Origin: Trochalopteron elliotii | Taxonomy: Eukaryota > Chordata > Aves > Passeriformes > Leiothrichidae | NCBI GenBank assembly: GCA_024734555.1 | Contig: JANPWX010000247.1 | Coordinates: 2,836,323 to 2,900,322 of the forward strand | DNA length: 64,000 nt | Reading direction: 5' to 3' | Shown here: piece after piece, positions 14,391-25,404 of the stretch | Layout: each line of letters starts with the position of its first letter | Numbering within the stretch: position 1 is the stretch's first letter | The notes under the pieces: model-generated | What the model saw: only the letters and a program-made list of their open reading frames with translations | Told to the model about the DNA's origin: nothing | The model's database searches: none | Made by a program: the position numbers and the translations under genes

Positions 14391-14470
14391 TGTCAATGTC
14401 ACAATGTCACAATGTCACAATGTCACAATGTCAATGTCACAATGTCACAATGTCAATGTCACAATGTCAC
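14391..14470 (+). repeat. minisatellite of mixed 8-bp and 6-bp units
   Basis: The array is made of ACAATGTC (8 bp) units interspersed with shorter AATGTC (6 bp) units. Reading from the left after an initial TGTC, the order is 6, 8, 8, 8, 8, 6, 8, 8, 6, 8. Neither unit alone explains the array. The 6-mer is the 8-mer minus its leading AC. Because 8 is not a multiple of 3, frames that cross it spell rotating peptides such as QCHNVTM, so any overlapping open frame is a repeat artefact. Confidence 0.92.
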
Positions 14471-14750
14471 CTGCTGCTTACATTGCCAGAGTGACAGGGG
14501 TGCCTGCATTTCTCCTCATCATTCAGGTGCTCCATGCCCTGACTGCAGCCGTGTTGCAGGGCCTGGCAGTGGTGTGGGTCACACGGGGCTCCACAGCTGG
14601 TGGTGTGCTCACTAACACCAACCACAGAGGTGGACGATGCTGTGGTCAAGCACTAAGGCCTCCTTCTGCTGTAGCAGAAATGAGAGTGAGTTCCTGCAGT
14701 TACAGTGGGGAAAACCACAGCAAGAATCCTTTGGGAACGTGAGCTGGTCT
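14471..14750. other. unclassified GC-enriched patch beside the minisatellite
   Basis: About 280 bp of clearly higher GC than the surroundings directly follows the 8/6-bp array. It is rich in TGCAGG/CTGGCAG-type words, typical of avian LTR or minisatellite-associated sequence, but I do not recognise the family. Open frames through it (118 and 123 codons on +, 60 on -) overlap each other and begin in or run through the array. I do not treat them as genes. Confidence 0.4.
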
Positions 14751-17700
14751 GCCACTCACAAAGTGGTATTCTTACCTCTCCTTATAGGATGAGCCTTTTA
14801 AGAATGATAGAATCCTTATACTATGTTCTTAGTTTTTAACCTCCCCCTGCCCCTACCCAAAAATCTTTCTATTCTGTGTTGTGCCAAGATCCTAAAAATT
14901 TTTTTCCATTTTTTTGTCCAGCTGTCTTAGACAACATTCATGTTGTCAGCCTGATAAAGGGTCAAAACCATCAACAACGTCACTACTCTCACAGCCCAGA
15001 CTGGACAGTGCAGTTGTTAGTGACTCTCTTGGTGTTAGCTGAGGCTTCCAAGGGGACTAGCAGCTGAAATGTTCCACTGCTGAACATTTTCTGTTTGGAG
15101 AAGATAAGCTATTGTGAGGTAATTTGCAGTATTTATGAGTCTCTTACCACCTCAATAGCTGTATTTTTCAATTCTAGAAATAGATTTCTGGAATTCTGGA
15201 AATATATGCACTGAGGGATTCAGATCTTTCTCTAAAATATTTTCAGTAATGAGGTCTGTTGAAGTAGGTTCTACACCTTAATATCTTTTCTGTTGAAAAT
15301 GATCACAGGCTCTACGCTTAGTATCCTGTGGCTTACAAAGAAATCCAGGTCCAAGAATACAGCTTCTCTGTTAAATTAGCTCTATTTATCAAATAGGTAT
15401 AATTCCAATTATAAGATTGTTAGGATGGCACTTGTTAAATAACTTCTGAACACAAGTTGTAACGTAGGTTGTCTCTACATCTAGTGAAACTTTAAAGAAA
15501 TACTTAGTAGTATAATAACCAACAAGGGAGTTAATTGTCCTAGTTGTACTTTTTTTCCTTGCACAAACTGTCAAAGTTCTGTATGAGCATGTCCTTTTGC
15601 TAATGGATTGAGCACCACCATTTGGTCCAATTTCCTCATGTCTACTTCAATCAGCACACAAACCACTACACAGAAAGAAATGCATAGAGATTCATCTCCT
15701 CCATTTCAGTGCCCTCAAGGAGGAATTGTGTTATTCCTTTTCCTTTGAAAAACTGTATTTAGTGATGGGTAAAGAGATTGAGGTATAGCATGCAGTGAGA
15801 CCTTCCCCAGAGGACAGCTGACTTCATTGAGATAAATCCTGTTTCCATACAAATTACAGAAAAATACATTGATTTTTTCCTAATTTTTGGTTTTCATCAC
15901 ATTTTTGTCTGTATTGCTATTTGCTTTCTTGTTTCTTTGAACTTTCTTTACCTCCTTTCCTGAGATCATGACTTTAACTCTCACTCTCACAGTCTTTTGA
16001 CTATCTCCATTTGCCTTTAATTGATACCTGATTCTGGGAATTTCTCTTTCAAATGCAAGATGTATGTTGGTTCTCATTTGTTGTTTTTCTCTTTTTGTCG
16101 AATCCTCTCAGAGCAGGCAAGTGCTCTGTAATGCTCCATATAGCAAATCTGATTAGAAGAATATAATCAAAGTCGATTGCCTTTCAAGCCTCACCTTTTT
16201 AATAAAAATTGTCTTTTTCATGCACAATTCAAGGCTTTATCACTACAAAAGATGCTAGCATGCCAGAAAAGTCTAATGACCTACCTAGTCTTTTAATGAT
16301 AATATCTGAAACTTATAAGGTATTGTCCCTTGTTTTAGTGTAGTACTACATTATTAGGCATTATGACATCAACAAAACCCAAAAAAACCAACCAAACAAA
16401 AATCCATTGTAAAATTATTAAAAGTAATCATGAAGGAAAATACTAACAACTGAAACTATTTGGGGCAACATATTTTGCTGTCAGAAATTAGTGATTGGTC
16501 TTTTTGTTTTTGTTGAGATTTGTTTGTATATTAAGAAGGGGAGAGAATTTAACTTAAATCACATTATTAGTGGTTTTTTTCTTGATGACAATGAAATACA
16601 TCAATATTTCCTTCTGTTTCTTTCCTAGATCACTGCTTTCAAAAAAATCTAGAACTTCTAGAATCAGTAGAAATCTGATTTTCTCCAAAAAATATATAGT
16701 TGAAGTCATTATTCACTGCTTTCTGAGACATTTGCTATTTGACTTCTACAGTTAGGAGAGAGGTGTTAAAATTTTACTCTCTCCTGCTTTGCTCCTTTAA
16801 CATTGAAAGCAACAAGCACCTGCATTGACTACACAATTTATTATTTTTGTATAGTTTGTACTACTCAAAAGAGGTTTTAATGTGTTTTTTTTAATGAAAC
16901 TTTCACCCACCGGACTTGCATTTTCTACTGAATTTGAATTTTACTGGCTGTAATGCTTCTGGAGGGCAGCTTCCAGATACCTGTCTGTGACTAATTGCAG
17001 AAACTAAGTAGAGAAAATAATAATGTATCCACCCACAGAACAGAAACAACACCATATGACTGCTCTGGCCATTCTCAGATTATTATAGTCAGAATATTGA
17101 CAACGCCTACAAAATTTTTATTAAGAAAACAACATTCTTAGTTGAAAGAATATTCAAAAAAGAATGACTAGGAAGAAAAAGTTAACTTTTCATAAATAAG
17201 AAGGGAAGACACTACAATAGCATACTACTATTTTAACATGTTTCACTGAATGCATGCTTATTTAGTGCATTAAAAACCATTTTTTAAAAAAATTTTGATT
17301 TTGTATTCAATTTCATGTTTTATGTTTTTTTAAAATATGTATCACCCACACATTGCTTGAAATGAAGGGGGGAAAAGCTGAACATTATATCAATTTTCAT
17401 ATGCTGACACCCATCATGGTTTGTCCCAAGAACTGTCCTGCCAGATGAAGTCTATGAAATACAGTCTTTCAGTATGAAAGTATGAACATTCAGTATTTGA
17501 ACTGCAACTATTTTATATTCTTATGACAGACAAGGAAAATATCTGTGATATTTTTCATTCTTATTCCTTGGCTCTAACTTCTTGTACCTCTTCACCTTGT
17601 TATGTACCAGTGAAAATAACAGAACAATTTCCTAGATTTAAAAAAAAACAAAAACATGAGTATGACCTGTGGCAAAGACAGTCTCAAAGGGATGGTTAGT

Positions 17701-20700
17701 AGACTGTTCACACATCATTTCTATGTCAAGACAAACTTTGATGGGCAACATTACTAACTTGAGGCTGTTGCACGGTCAATTTAAGCTGATTGATGACTCC
17801 ATTTCTATTCATTCTAAATGTCTTGGACACCACAAAAGTACTCCAGCATCCTTAGGAAAGGTCAGGAGTTTAACAAACTATACTGTTATACTACTTTGTC
17901 ACTGGTGGAGGTGACAAGACCTGGATTTATCAAGACAGTAAAGGGGGCAGTAGCCTCCTCTGCAGCAGTCTAATTATGGTGTGTACAGTCTCAATTGTGT
18001 CACAGCAACAGTGTATTTGGTTTAATCATCCCATCCATGTTGGCCTCTGTCAAGCTATTCACCTAAGGGAAGCTAATAAATGTTTGTTGCAATGTTTTCT
18101 CTTGAAATAGACTGTAGATATAAGACAGATTTCTTTCCACAAAAACATTTCAAGGCACTTAGAAATTTTTTTTCTTTAGTAAAATGAAGGGAAGAGTGCA
18201 TCTTATTGGTCCCATGGGAAGGAACTCAGCAGCCAATATTAGAAAGTGAAAAATTGAATAACATTGGCTCTTAATACATTTAGGCTGAAACCCAGTACAT
18301 TTTTAACTGCCTCTGTTGTGAGGTTTTGAACAGTTTTTTACTAGATTAATTATCTGAAAAAGTAAGCTGTTTTCTGGATCAACTTTGATTTGTGTGAGAA
18401 CTTGCAAGTATCCTGAATTTGTTGTCCTATATGTGATCCTAACTCCGTATTCATTGAGTAGAAGATTGGAAGTCAGGAACTTAAATTGTCATCTAGTATT
18501 ATATTTTACTCCCATAGTCACTGTTGGTTTTTCCTTTCCCTAATCACAGCATAATTTTACAGCAGTGGGATGGTCTTTATCTACCTTTGATCAGAGTGAG
18601 TTACTTCATTGTTTATAAATTTATGTAAAAATTTTATGAAAATAAATTTCAACTTCTGCTTGGTTCATGAATGATTTAAATACTGCTCAAGGTAACTCTG
18701 TTTGAACAGAGAATTGTGTCACCTCAGTGATATGTTTTTGCTCTATGACTAGATGAACTCCAAGCAAAAAAATTCTATTTTATGTAACAAATATTTCTGA
18801 AATTAACATTTCTGTAAATATTTTTCATATGAAAGTGAATAAATGTTTTAAAGTAGATGAAAGTTTTATTCAAGGTAACGCTTGTGAAAAGTTTTTAACA
18901 CTTGCTAAAATCTAGACTAGCTGCTGTCAGATGATCACATTTTGTGCAGTTTTTTGATCAATCTCCTGTAATCTAATTCTGGTCTTCTTTAAATTTTATT
19001 TTTGTTGGGGGTGTCTTTCCTTTGAAAGAAATGAAATATAAGGATTGAAATATCTTTCATGTTAAACCAGACCTTTATTTTAATTAGACTTGAGAATTCC
19101 TTGTGAGACACGCAAAATTTGAAGCAGCAAGAAAGGTATGAGAGAAAAGAAATTAAATATCAATATCTCTGTGGACAAAGAAATATCTTTCAGCAGACAA
19201 GTAGCTTTTCATATGCCTAAGTGGGAAAAAAATTAGATTAGAAATTAAATGGGAGCATTATCTGCATATTCATGTTTTACAGACAGGTAATGAACCCTTT
19301 GAAAAGAGTTGTTCCCTTCCCTAACCCTTTGTAAAGAGTTTAGACCACTTGCTAAAATTGACTTTTCCTCAGCTTCTAGATAAGTCAAATGCCACAGGAG
19401 TCAGAGTAAAAATATACTGACATTTATGACTTTGAAATGGGTGATACCCTTTTTTATTGAAGGAAAATTTTTAATAAGTTTCCACATATATACATGTAAA
19501 ATCAGTTAGAAGTTACAGTTGTTTTTTGTCTTTATTTTTAATTTGTACTTGTGTATCGTTGCTTGCCCTCTGTCAAACTCAGACAAACTAATCTGCCTTT
19601 TTGCTTCAAGTATCACACAAAATCTAAATCATAAAAAGCACATAAAAATAAAATTGGAAGTCTTAAAAACAGTATTTGAGCCCACAGCCTTGCCTTTTTG
19701 GAGATGAGGTCTCTACCTCCTAAGTTCACCACCCATAAGGAGGAAAAGAAGATAAAGGCTGGTCTTGAACCAGGTAGGTAATTTGGAAATGTTCTGCAAC
19801 CAATGACTGCCACTATGGAATTTACGGTTGGGATGCAAAACCCTCCTTAGTAAATGAAAGGCCAGATTTTAGCACATATTTTCATAGGTAGAACCCATAG
19901 ATTTTGTTGACTGATGTCCTATTCATTACCTTCCCCAGGAGAAGAAAACTTGCTTTGTTGCGATACCTGGTAGGAAAATGCACAGAACTGCCCTGGCAGC
20001 ACATGAGGTGCAGAGATTCCTGCTAACAGCAGATGGGGGATGTTGGCATCCGTCTCAGAGGAATTTAATTAATATCAAGTTTGGTTTTCAGGTCAGGAAT
20101 CACTTTAAAATTTGGTTGCATATTTTACAATTATCTAGGAAAATAAACCCATCTAATTTTTAACTGTCAATGGATAAATAAATAAATAATGTGTCTGAGG
20201 GACAGGAAGACCTAAGAACTTCACATTTCAGAATCTTTTGAATCAAATCCGAATTGGTAGGAAACACAATGCTGATGTTGCTCAATGTTGCTTGTTAGAA
20301 AATGAGCTGCCAGTCTCTGTTCAAAATCAACAGCTGTCTAGACCTCTACATCCAGAGTTTCATGTTGAAACTCATTTATGCAGAGGCAGGAAATATCACA
20401 TTTATCATACATACAGAGTTCTAAAAGATCTTATGACTATAGATGCTGAATTTCTGTTTAAAATCTTAGACAAAAGTCTTTTTAAAATCTGGAAGAAAAG
20501 AGTATAGAAAATTTGTCCTGTCATTTCTCATGTTATTCATTGGTGAAAGGTGTTCAGTCTTCCTGAATAAAAACCTTTCTTTATAACGTGAGCTATCTAA
20601 AATTTCAATGTCTAGTTTAAGAAAATAAATTTTCCTTTCCTGTATTAAATACTGTTGAAAGTTATACATGCAAAGGACAATTCCTTTAATTTTATAAGCA

Positions 20701-23700
20701 AGTGACAATTAAGTGAGATGAGCTGCTCTTTGAAGATATTTTTTTCTGTTCCATTCTCCAGTTAGGACACCTAGGCTCCCAGACTAGAAAAGGAAACTAA
20801 TTTGTACATAGAAAAAGTGAAGAGGAAGAAATAGTTATACAAGGCTGTTAAGCCTATATCTTTTGACTGAAACTAAATTTCCATTTCCTCTCCCTCCATA
20901 ATCTCCTTTGTTTTCATTTTATTGCTGTGGAAATGCAATTTGGTTTTGCAAAGAAAGCATAGTTTATGCAAGTTAACAAAAAGAAGAGAAATTATATATA
21001 TATATTCATAAAAAAATACCACCAAGACTGAGCTGAACAATGTCAGTCTACTTCTAGTGGGAGTTGCATACATGCACCTGTCTAAGTAATCTAATGTAAG
21101 ACTTCTATCTTCTTCACATCACAGCCTCAAGCAAAACGAGAAAGATGAATATTGTAGACCAACTGGTGCTTTAAGTCTCCATAATAAGCTGTGTGTAATT
21201 TAAATCCTTGTTTCCTTCAGTAATTATAGCAATAAGGACAAAAATCAGAGCTTGGACTGAAATACATGTTACCAAGTTGGTAATCTGCCATCCTCACATT
21301 CTCCTGTAAAAAATAAAGTTGTGAGTCAACAGAAACAGAAGACATCATCCCAGAATAACTATCTGGAGAAGGCCCAACTATTATCTCATCAGAAGTTAAT
21401 GCAACTATATTTAAAATTAAAAGCCAGAAAAAACAACAGACGGAAGGAATGCAGTCAGCAGCAAAAAAGCATTGCTGTTTAACTGTAATTTTGATCCTGA
21501 ACCTTTCCCCAGGGTCCTCTTCCATCTTACACTGTATCAACCAGTTGGCTCACGGAGTGCTGTGCACACGATGGAGATGAGCTGCACACGCTGCTGAGTG
21601 TGTTTGGCACACAGTGGGTGGCACTGCACGGCTGCTTGCAGAGCTTGGAGTCAATCTAAAACTTCGTATCTCCCCCACACCATTTTAAGTTTCCCCTGCC
21701 ATGCCTTCAACACGTTTCATGCTATTTAATTTCTAACAGAATATCTCCTGAATACAGAAAGTGGAGAGTAATTTTGTTTGGGGAGGTTTCTAAATTATAA
21801 TAAAAGGAACTGTAGCATGATTACTTAGTCCTTGCGAATTTCATTCATTAATTGGAAGAGAAAATGAGACATTGGTTGTTCCATTGTATTTTAGGGAGAG
21901 AAAGATATTAAAAAAATTGCAATACCTTTTATTAGACCACTTTATAAGTGAAGGAAAAGCTGGCTTTTGTACATCCAGATCTCTCTTTTCTCAAAGAAAA
22001 ATAGAACAAAAAATGTTTTTATGTTTTCCAAAATTACAGTATTACATGGTTGGTGGTAAAGGGTGGGAGATTATTATGTTGGAGTATTTTTCTGGAAAAA
22101 ACCTGAAGTTGAAATATATTAATGGTATATGGATAGAGATATAGATGCATACGGGATTTGGTTTTATTTTTGTTTTGTTTCTTTTATTTTGTTGTTTTGT
22201 TTTTTTTCAAAGCAAAACTTCAGACTCAAACAAAACTCCTTTTGCACTTCTAAACAGTTTTGAAAAAATTCTAAAGTTGCAATATGTCTTGACTGCTTTG
22301 GGTTTTTTTTTCCATGACTTTTCCAATACAAAGGGTTAAAGATCAGAAGAATCTGAAACTTATCTAATTTAGGAGAATGCCCAGGATTTGGACTGTGGAA
22401 CCCATGTAAAAGCAAATAATCTCAAAAAATTTCTTTTTCTTTTGAGCTAGAAAACTACAAGAACAGCATATGAAATTTTGTCTTTGACATTCATTTCATT
22501 CCCTGGCTTATTTTTTACTGACACTGGATTTGGAATGACACTTTCTTGTCCCACATTCATAATTAGTCATCCCTTATAGAAAACAAAGGAAAGAAAATGG
22601 TGATTGCACTAAGAGATAGGGAAAGAATGTATTCACTTATAACCCAGAAAATCTACAATTATGTGTAGATTTTACATATCATTGCTGTTTATCAGAGACA
22701 TTCAGAAAGAATGACTACTATTTGCTCTTGTGAGACTTTGGCAAGAAACACAAAAAAATGCAAGAATCTAATAGGTAAAATCTATTGCCCACTGAGAAAA
22801 AGAGAGCTTGACAAATGCACTATGAAGACTAAACCAAAATTTATTGAAAGGTGAAAAGATTATAAAAAGTAATGATTATGCAGGAGTTATGATAACATGG
22901 AGGATAAATTGACAGGAAAGAATTCAATCCACATTCTGAGTCTGTACTACAGATGGGGAGAACTAAAGACCCCAGTGTGCTTATTTTACATTCTGACTTT
23001 TGGGTACTCTTCCTGCCCATGCATTTAATCCATGGAGTAATCAGGGCTATAAGCGAGTGCAGGTGAGGACAAAGGCACTTCTAGAGTTAATGGCAACGTT
23101 TTCAAATGTCTGTTTAAAGTGTCTAAGTGAAGACTATAGACTTCAAACAAAATATAATCTGAATTTGGAAATGTGGGTGAGAGGCTTAATAAAAGATTAG
23201 CTTTACTATTCAAAAATAAGCGATTAAAAGACTTAATGATGCATTCTTTCACCTGCCTTTTTCAGAATTCAAGCTGCGTACTTAATAAATTTGTAATGCA
23301 GAAAATGGAATACACAGACACACACATATATTTAATAACAAGGAATGTTAGATTGCTGCAATGTACAAGCTGGCACAGCCAACTGAAACCCCATTAGCAA
23401 AAATGTGTATATAATTAACATAGTAAAAAGGGTTGTCAAACTTCTTTCTACCCCACTACAAACCAAATCCAAAATTAAAACCATGCATGAATCTTAAAAG
23501 GAAATTTCCTATTGTAGTTAGTGTGTAGTATTAGCAAGGTTTTTGTGTCTTTGTTCTTTTGTTTTACAGGGATTGCTTTAAATGTGCTATGTGTTCTTGT
23601 GTGTTTCTATACATTTGGCACAGATCTCAGATTGGTAATGATGAATTTTCCTGGCAGACAAATACTTGCTTCTATCAGAGCATGGAAATAAGTGCTTTTG

Positions 23701-24060
23701 GACTGGGGTCTGCATGGGATTGTACCTGTATGTGTGCACTGACCCCAAGTTGACTAAAATGTTTCATTTCAACAATTTTAATGGAAACTGATAGTTTCTG
23801 TTGTTTTCAGAAGACCTTTAAAAAAATATTATTTTTGTTTTGTCTTAAAAAAGCTCAAGAGACATCACAATACTTTTGCCAGAGAGAAAATCAAGAGGGG
23901 AAAAGTGCAAGTACTGGTTTAGCTCATATAATATTTAATAGGATTAAATAAAAATGCTAGTGATGCAGAGGGTTTTACCCTAGTCTCTTGCAGCACTAAG
24001 ACTTCTTGACTTCACATGGCAAAGCTATTCACATGAAAAAATAATTCTGAAGATGCATAA
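14751..24060. other. AT-rich non-coding DNA, no recognised gene
   Basis: Nothing nameable is seen across about 9.3 kb. Small items are a short (TA)n run at 20993-21005, a small CpG-containing GC patch at about 21545-21660, a T/G-rich low-complexity stretch at 22160-22210, and an A/C-rich run at 16376-16405. A pyrimidine tract ending TTTTACAG on the + strand at 23540-23570 resembles a splice acceptor. The open frame after it (about 60 codons, Cys- and Phe-rich) has no recognised domain and no donor that I would trust. Confidence 0.5.
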
Positions 24061-24146
24061 CACAAAAAAACCCACAAAACACAACCACAACCAAAAAAAC
24101 CCCAAAAACAAAACAAAAAAAAACCCCACCACAAAACCAACTAAAC
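24061..24146 (+). repeat. A/C-only low-complexity tract
   Basis: About 85 bases consist almost solely of A and C on this strand (runs such as CCACAACC and AAAACCCC separated by A tracts). The opposite strand is therefore pure G/T. It lies roughly 170 bp before the LTR. Such tracts are common in songbird DNA. I assign no function. Confidence 0.8.
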
Positions 24147-24319
24147 CAATAATCACCTGTGGAAATTCATTATATTTTGTAGCTGGTATATTTTTTAACT
24201 TTATACATTTTTTTTACTTTATATTTTAACTTTTTTACTTTTTTGCATGCTGGAGATCTTGTGGTTTATCTTCAAATTTATAGAGATATACTAGGCAGGT
24301 GTACTAGGCTTTCATGACC

Positions 24320-25404
24320 GAGTTTGGTAGGCTTCTGTGAAAAGATGCTAGAATCTTGTCTTTTGTCCAACTGAGCCAATGCCAGCTGGATCCAAGACAG
24401 ACCTGCTGTTGGGCACAGCCAAGACAGTTGGTGACCATGGTAGCACCTCTGCATTTAAAAAAGCTAAAAATGCCCTACACAGCTTCAGCGGGAGAGGGGA
24501 GTGAGTGTATGTGAGAGAAACGTCTCTGCAGACACCCAGGTCAGTGAGGGAGGAGGAGGAAGGAGCAGATACTCCTTGTGCCAGGGCAAAGGCTCCTCTG
24601 TAGCCTCTGGTGAGCACCATGGTGAGGCAGCTGTGCCCCTGCAGCTGTGGGTGACAACGGGGGAGCAGAGGCCACTTGCAGCACGTGGAGAACATCAGCT
24701 GGGTGGATGTGCCCAAAGGAGGTTGAGCCCTGTGGGAAGCCTGTGCTGGAGCAGGCTACTGGCAGGACTGTGGAAAACAGAGCTCACACTGGAACAATTT
24801 TGCTGGCAGGGCTTGTGGCCCATGGGGGGCCCATATTGGAGCAGGCTGTTCCTGAAGGACCCTGGGGGAAGAACCCATGCTGGAACAGTGTGGGAAGAGC
24901 TGCAGCCCTTGGGAAGAACAGCAGAGTATTAGAAGGGCTCACTTTGAGGATTTCACAGAGAACTATCTCTTGTGGGATGGACCTCCAGCTGGAGCAGGGG
25001 AAGTGTGAGGAGTCCACTGCCTGAGGATGAAGGAATGAAAAATATAATGTGTGATGAACTGAGTTTAACCCCACTCCCCATCCTCTTCTACCACTTGCGA
25101 AGGTAGAGTATCAGGAGTGACTTTGAGCGTGGGAAGGAGAGAGATGTGGTGTGAAGGTGTTTTCAAGATTTGAGTTTACTTCTCCTTACTCCACTTTGAT
25201 ATGATTGATAATAAATCAAATTATTTTCCTGAAGTTGAGGCCATTTTGACAGTGGCTAGTTATCTCCATCTCTATCTCAGTCTGTACCTATTTTGACCCT
25301 TGAACCTTTCCTAATATTTTCTTTCCCCTGTTCAGCAGTGAAGGGATTTGACAGAGTTGTTTGGTTGGCACCTGGTGTCCAGCCAGGGTCAACCCACCAT
25401 GCCA
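24320..25404 (+). mobile_element. avian ERVL-type solo LTR
   Basis: This GC-rich 1.1-kb block is an endogenous retroviral long terminal repeat of the type widespread in bird genomes. The left part carries degenerate tandem blocks, each centred on a CTGGAGCAG-like word (about 24740-25000). A polyadenylation signal AATAAA lies at about 25210-25215, followed by a pyrimidine-rich R/U5-like region. The right edge reads 'ccagccagggtcaacccacca', the usual 3' edge of these LTRs. Orientation is therefore +. No gag, pol or env remnants and no second LTR flank it within the window, so it is probably a solo LTR left by recombination. The left boundary is uncertain by some tens of bases, and I could not confirm a target-site duplication. 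Open frames of 122-143 codons inside it are by-products of its GC richness. Confidence 0.85.
25210..25215 (+). promoter_or_regulatory. AATAAA polyadenylation signal of the LTR
   Basis: A canonical AATAAA hexamer sits at the place in the LTR where the R region is expected, about 190 bp before the right edge. Known LTRs of this kind polyadenylate transcripts here. Present activity is unknown. Confidence 0.6.

Noticed and set aside
14259..14742. Overlapping + strand frames of 118 and 123 codons with Cys/His-rich repeats.
   Set aside because: The Cys/His pattern comes from the 8-bp array rotating through frames, not from a zinc-finger domain.
19730..19780. + strand segment ending AACCAG followed by GTAGGT, open and lysine-rich.
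   Set aside because: The strand is opposite to the other candidates, the acceptor is weak, and the stretch is too short to support an exon.
21217..21540. 107-codon minus-strand frame with an acceptor-like TTTTTTACAG and a GTAACA donor-like site inside it.
   Set aside because: The splice-bounded piece is only 31 nt, the peptide has no recognisable domain, and it does not extend the exon chain convincingly.
24501..25024. Overlapping + strand open frames of 143 and 125 codons and minus-strand frames of 122 and 96 codons.
   Set aside because: They overlap in several frames inside the GC-rich LTR and show no protein motif. They reflect few stop codons in GC-rich repeat DNA.
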